NCBI GenBank assembly: GCA_030146385.1
Contig: JASLBX010000137.1
Coordinates: forward strand, 1 to 8,034
Direction of reading: 5' to 3'
Origin: Jiangellaceae bacterium
GTDB taxonomy: Bacteria > Actinomycetota > Actinomycetes > Jiangellales > Jiangellaceae
Length of the DNA stretch: 8,034 nucleotides
Part shown: in pieces, positions 6,079 through 8,034 of the stretch
Layout: each line of letters starts with the position of its first letter
Position numbering within the stretch: the stretch's first letter is position 1
The notes under the pieces: model-generated
What the model was told of the DNA's origin: nothing
Seen by the model: the letters and a program-made list of their open reading frames with translations, nothing else
Databases searched by the model: none
Translations under genes and position numbers: made by a program

Positions 6079-6782
6079 CGCGCCGCCGCGCCGACCGCGT
6101 CGTCGACCAGAGTCCGCCAAGACCGCACCATCGACGCGTCCACGTACGCCTTCCACGAGCCGGACGGCCGGACCCGCGAACCGACGTGGAACTTCCGGAT
6201 GCCGGCCCGGGCCAACCACGGCACGTGGTCGGGCTGCAGCCCACCGCCGGCCATGACGAGCCCGGCGACCTGCGGATCGTCCGAGGCCCGACGGCACAGC
6301 TCGTCCAGCCCGGCTCCGACACCCCGTGCCGAGCCAGCGGTCAGCACGCTGTCCATGCCTCGGAACGTGCGCACGGCCACCCAGGCGCGATCATGATCGA
6401 GCGCGTGGTCGATGGCTCTATGGTGTGTCCACGGCAGGCCACTGAACTCCTCGGCCAAGGCGGTCGTGACGTCCACGTCGATCTCGGCCGACGGCCCGAG
6501 GAAGCCCAGGACGAAGCCGTCCGCGCCCGCCGCGGCCAACTGGTGGACTGCGCCCTTGAGTCTTGAGAGCTCCGAGCCGCTGGTCGAGAACCCGTCGTTG
6601 GCCCGGAGCATCACCCGGATGGAAATGTCGCACTCGGCGCGCAGGTCACGCAGGGTACGCACGTCCGGCGTAAGCCCGTCCGAGTCCATGTCGGCGACCA
6701 GCTCAAGGCGGTCCGCCCCGCCCTCCTGGGCGCCGGCCGCGTCGCCCGGCCCGAGCGCGATGACCTCCAGCAGCGCTGCCAC
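6075..6782 (-). CDS. cutC: CutC-family TIM-barrel protein
   Basis: A 235-aa cytoplasmic protein of the CutC family, slightly shorter than the roughly 248 aa of E. coli CutC. Seen: LLEVIALGPGDAAGAQEGGADRLELV (4-29), DGLTPD (35-40), IRVMLR (55-60), GADGFVLGFL (86-95), HHRAIDHA (120-127), LVMAGGGLQPD (175-185) and KFHVGSR (197-203). These match the barrel strands and loops of the family in order. CutC was first linked to copper tolerance, but its biochemical role remains disputed. The usual LTSGG loop reads LTAGS here (147-151). The start is GTG 6782, backed by GGGAGGG 4-5 bases upstream. The gene is divergent from the 119-aa protein gene, with about 91 bp between the starts, and is coupled to DUF4031 downstream. 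Confidence 0.87.
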   Translation of the reverse strand: MAALLEVIALGPGDAAGAQEGGADRLELVADMDSDGLTPDVRTLRDLRAECDISIRVMLRANDGFSTSGSELSRLKGAVHQLAAAGADGFVLGFLGPSAEIDVDVTTALAEEFSGLPWTHHRAIDHALDHDRAWVAVRTFRGMDSVLTAGSARGVGAGLDELCRRASDDPQVAGLVMAGGGLQPDHVPWLARAGIRKFHVGSRVRPSGSWKAYVDASMVRSWRTLVDDAVGAAAR

Positions 6783-6820
6783 CAGCCCTCCCTTCGAACG
6801 GTCTTCGGCCCCGGGTGCAC

Positions 6821-6867
6821 ATAGTGTGCCAGGCCGGTTGGGTACGAGCGTCCTACCCTGGCACTAT
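6821..6867. promoter_or_regulatory. Inverted repeat in the cutC/hypothetical divergent control region
   Basis: ATAGTGTGCCAGG (6821-6833) and CCTGGCACTAT (6857-6867) are complementary over 11 bp with a 2-base bulge. The arms lie in the 91-bp gap between two divergent starts, and each puts an ACTAT-type box in a position to act as a -10 element for the gene it faces. A shared operator is plausible but not shown. Confidence 0.4.
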
Positions 6868-6873
6868 CGAAGG

Positions 6874-7233
6874 ATGACCGATGACGTGCTGCTCGGCGCC
6901 CGCGCCCTTGTGCTCAGGGACCTCAGCGCGCAGGGATTCGACTCGGCCGCCGCGGTGGACGTCCTCGACGACGCCGTGGCCGAGCGCCGCTGGTGGGTGG
7001 AGCAGTGGCCGGACGGCGCCGACTACGTCGCCGGGCAGATCGCGCAGGATGTCCAAGACCGACTGCTGGACACCCAGCTGGGACGCTGGCCGCGCTGCAC
7101 GGCGTGCGACAATACGCGGCTGCACGAGCTGCGAATCAGTCCGGAGCTGGGCAGCGACCCGCAGTGGATATGCGAGGAGTCGGGAATCGAGGTCGGCCCC
7201 CTGGGCGGGCTGAGAGCCTCCGCCGCTGGCTAG
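6874..7233 (+). CDS. Hypothetical 119-aa protein with possible zinc-binding cysteines
   Basis: I do not recognise a named family. The first 65 residues look helical and charged (VAERRWWVEQWPDGADYVAGQIAQDVQDRLL). The second part contains RCTACDNTRLHELRISPELGSDPQWICEESG, with Cys75, Cys78, His84 and Cys100 as candidate ligands of a small zinc-ribbon-like site. The C-X2-C pair, a hydrophobic strand, then W-x-C is a layout often seen in short actinobacterial proteins. ATG 6874 is preceded directly by GAAGG with no spacer, so translation may be leaderless or begin at GTG 6886. Strong GC bias at third positions supports coding. The stop TAG (7231-7233) overlaps the stop of the convergent 49-aa gene in CTAG. 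Confidence 0.75.
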   Translation: MTDDVLLGARALVLRDLSAQGFDSAAAVDVLDDAVAERRWWVEQWPDGADYVAGQIAQDVQDRLLDTQLGRWPRCTACDNTRLHELRISPELGSDPQWICEESGIEVGPLGGLRASAAG

Positions 7234-7379
7234 GCGGCCTGCTTGGCGGTTGGGACGGTGCGCTGGTCTTCCTTGCTCGTTGCAGGAGCGGCCACCCAGC
7301 GTTCCTCGAGGTGCACGTGACCATCCCGGTCGGCGACCTCGACCCACTGAGCCCGAAGAGGAGCCGTCCGCATGGTCAT
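7230..7379 (-). CDS. Small 49-aa protein
   Basis: The translation begins MTMRTAPLRAQWVEVADRD and continues GHVHLEERWVAAPATSKEDQ, ending in TAKQAA. Support for a real gene: GAGGTG (7386-7391) is 6 bases upstream of ATG 7379; third codon positions are GC-rich; the stop TAG (7230-7232) abuts the opposite gene exactly, as CTAG; and it lies in the gap after groEL on the same strand. The pattern PLRAQWVEV-x-D-x-x-G-x-x-x-LE-x-RW reminds me of short conserved actinobacterial proteins, but I cannot confirm a family. An ATG two codons in (7373) is an alternative. There is no signal peptide or membrane segment, and no function can be given. Confidence 0.72.
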   Translation of the reverse strand: MTMRTAPLRAQWVEVADRDGHVHLEERWVAAPATSKEDQRTVPTAKQAA

Positions 7380-7385
7380 CGTTAA

Positions 7386-7391
7386 CACCTC
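7386..7391 (-). promoter_or_regulatory. Ribosome binding site of the 49-aa gene
   Basis: GAGGTG on the - strand, 6 bases before ATG 7379. It is the main evidence that this short frame is translated and that 7379 is the start. Confidence 0.7.
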
Positions 7392-7408
7392 GATTGCCAG
7401 TCATTTAC

Positions 7409-7452
7409 GTTCTGTTCACCTTAAGTTACCAGAACCTGAACGGAAGGTGAAC
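7409..7452. promoter_or_regulatory. Nested inverted repeats upstream of the 49-aa gene
   Basis: GTTCACCTT (7414-7422) and AAGGTGAAC (7444-7452) form a perfect 9-bp inverted repeat. GTTCTG (7409-7414) and CAGAAC (7430-7435) form an overlapping 6-bp one. On the - strand, a TTCACC / 17 bp / TAACTT arrangement over the same stretch could be a promoter for the 49-aa gene. The stretch is AT-richer than its surroundings, as promoter DNA often is. An operator is a reasonable inference. Confidence 0.4.
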
Positions 7453-7481
7453 GAGGGAAGACGTGCTCCAAGGTCGAACAA

Positions 7482-7529
7482 GATCGATGTGACGAAAGCC
7501 GGGTATCCGGCTCAACCTCCACATCGATC
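7482..7529. repeat. Two-tier intergenic hairpin
   Basis: The outer stem is GATCGATGTG (7482-7491) with CACATCGATC (7520-7529), 10 bp perfect. The inner stem is AGCCGG (7497-7502) with CCGGCT (7507-7512) and a GTAT loop. An asymmetric internal loop joins them. It lies between the groEL terminator and the 49-aa gene control region. On the - strand it reads TGATCGATGTGG at one edge and GGATACCC in the centre, much like the palindrome at 5152-5203. It could be a second terminator, an RNA processing site or a repeat element. Confidence 0.5.
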
Positions 7530-7550
7530 ACTCGATCGCACAAATGCGAA

Positions 7551-7584
7551 AGGGCGGCGCACCCCTAGTGGAGTACGCCGCCCT
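7551..7584 (-). terminator. groEL transcription terminator hairpin
   Basis: AGGGCGGCG (7551-7559) and CGCCGCCCT (7576-7584) form a perfect 9-bp GC-rich stem, 27 bases beyond the groEL stop, with partial pairing continuing inward. On the - strand it is followed by TTTCGCATTT, a weak U-rich tract. A small 5-bp hairpin, TCGCA/TGCGA (7536-7549), comes directly after. Position and shape fit a rho-independent terminator. Confidence 0.75.
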
Positions 7585-7611
7585 ACATATCGCAAACAGG
7601 CGGGTGCGGAC

Positions 7612-8034
7612 TTAGAAGTCCATGCCGCCCATGTCGCCGCCTGCACCGGCCGGAGCCTTCTCCTTCTCCGGCTTGTCGGCAATGACGGCCTCGGTAGTGA
7701 GGAACAGCGCGGCGATCGACGCGGCGTTCTGCAGCGCCGAGCGGGTCACCTTGGCCGGGTCGATGACGCCCGCGGCCAGCAGATCCTCGTACTCACCGGT
7801 CGCGGCGTTGAGCCCGTGGCTCTCGGCGAGACCGCGAACCTTCTCAACCACGACGCCGCCCTCGAGACCGGCGTTGATCGCGATCTGCTTGAGCGGGGCC
7901 TCGACGGCCAGCTTGACGATGTTGGCACCCGTGGCCTCATCGCCCTCGAGCTCCAGCTTCTCGAACGCCCGCTGAGCGGCCTGCAGCAGGGCCACGCCAC
8001 CACCGGCGACGATGCCCTCCTCGACGGCCGCCTT
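7612..8034 (-). CDS. groEL: Chaperonin GroEL, C-terminal part (partial)
   Basis: The last 140 codons of a 60-kDa chaperonin (full length about 540 aa); the 5' part lies beyond the window edge. The visible part starts KAAVEEGIVAGGGVALL, the conserved segment that begins the second equatorial domain half. It continues through GANIVKLAVEAPLKQIAINAGLEGGVV and DPAKVTRSALQNAASIAALFLTTEA to a Gly-Met-rich tail ending DMGGMDF. GroEL forms two seven-membered rings that fold proteins with GroES and ATP. Actinobacteria often have two copies; the GGMDF tail, with no histidine-rich end, marks this as the GroEL2 (Hsp65) type. No groES or CIRCE operator is visible, as expected when only the 3' end is present. 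The stop is TAA (7612-7614). Confidence 0.97.
   Translation of the reverse strand, partial: KAAVEEGIVAGGGVALLQAAQRAFEKLELEGDEATGANIVKLAVEAPLKQIAINAGLEGGVVVEKVRGLAESHGLNAATGEYEDLLAAGVIDPAKVTRSALQNAASIAALFLTTEAVIADKPEKEKAPAGAGGDMGGMDF

Noticed and set aside
6388..6399. Perfect 12-bp palindrome CGATCATGATCG
   Set aside because: It lies inside cutC coding sequence (Leu-Asp-His-Asp-Arg) and is explained by codons. It has no stem-loop spacing and no nearby start.
7380..7611. CIRCE (HrcA) heat-shock operator near groEL
   Set aside because: This is the 3' side of groEL. CIRCE lies upstream of groES/groEL, and no TTAGCACTC/GAGTGCTAA pair is present.

Overview
The window is GC-rich, its codons mostly end in G or C, and its genes are tightly packed. 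It has a HelD-type RNA polymerase motor, an Lrp/AsnC regulator next to a dimethylargininase-like gene, and a GroEL whose C-terminus is DMGGMDF. These point to an actinobacterium (Actinomycetota). I cannot name a genus from the sequence.

Layout. (1) Bases 1-59 hold the last 18 codons of an unidentified + strand gene. (2) A 38-bp-arm inverted repeat (51-166) separates it from a convergent - strand gene, a guanidino-group hydrolase (annotated as dimethylargininase, possibly an arginine dihydrolase; 158-964). Upstream of that on the same strand is an Lrp/AsnC regulator (1100-1606), so the pair looks like a regulated arginine or methylarginine catabolic module. (3) A + strand HelD-family ATPase (1836-3842) has its own AT-rich promoter. 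It ends 3 bp from a convergent MFS exporter (3846-5051/5126). (4) A 52-bp palindrome with TATA at its exact centre lies between the MFS gene and a divergent HD-domain hydrolase (5220-5843). (5) The HD gene overlaps tail to tail by 35 bp with a DUF4031 gene (5809-6078), which is coupled by an ATGA overlap to cutC (6075-6782). (6) Divergent from cutC is a 119-aa Cys-containing hypothetical protein (6874-7233). Its stop codon shares a CTAG tetranucleotide with the stop of a 49-aa - strand gene (7230-7379) that has a strong ribosome binding site. (7) After a control region with nested inverted repeats and three hairpins comes the last 140 codons of groEL (- strand, 7612-8034+), with a terminator hairpin.

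Most genes are ordinary actinobacterial housekeeping or accessory genes. The most unusual material is between them. Two intergenic hairpins (51-166 and 5152-5203) have arms carrying TGATCATG. A third (7482-7529) matches the second in both its arms and its centre when read on the - strand. They may be a dispersed family of intergenic hairpins in this genome, or conserved regulatory sites. I see no tRNA, rRNA, CRISPR array, insertion sequence or phage genes, and no stretch over 300 bases lacks a gene. I do not see a clear new multi-gene system.
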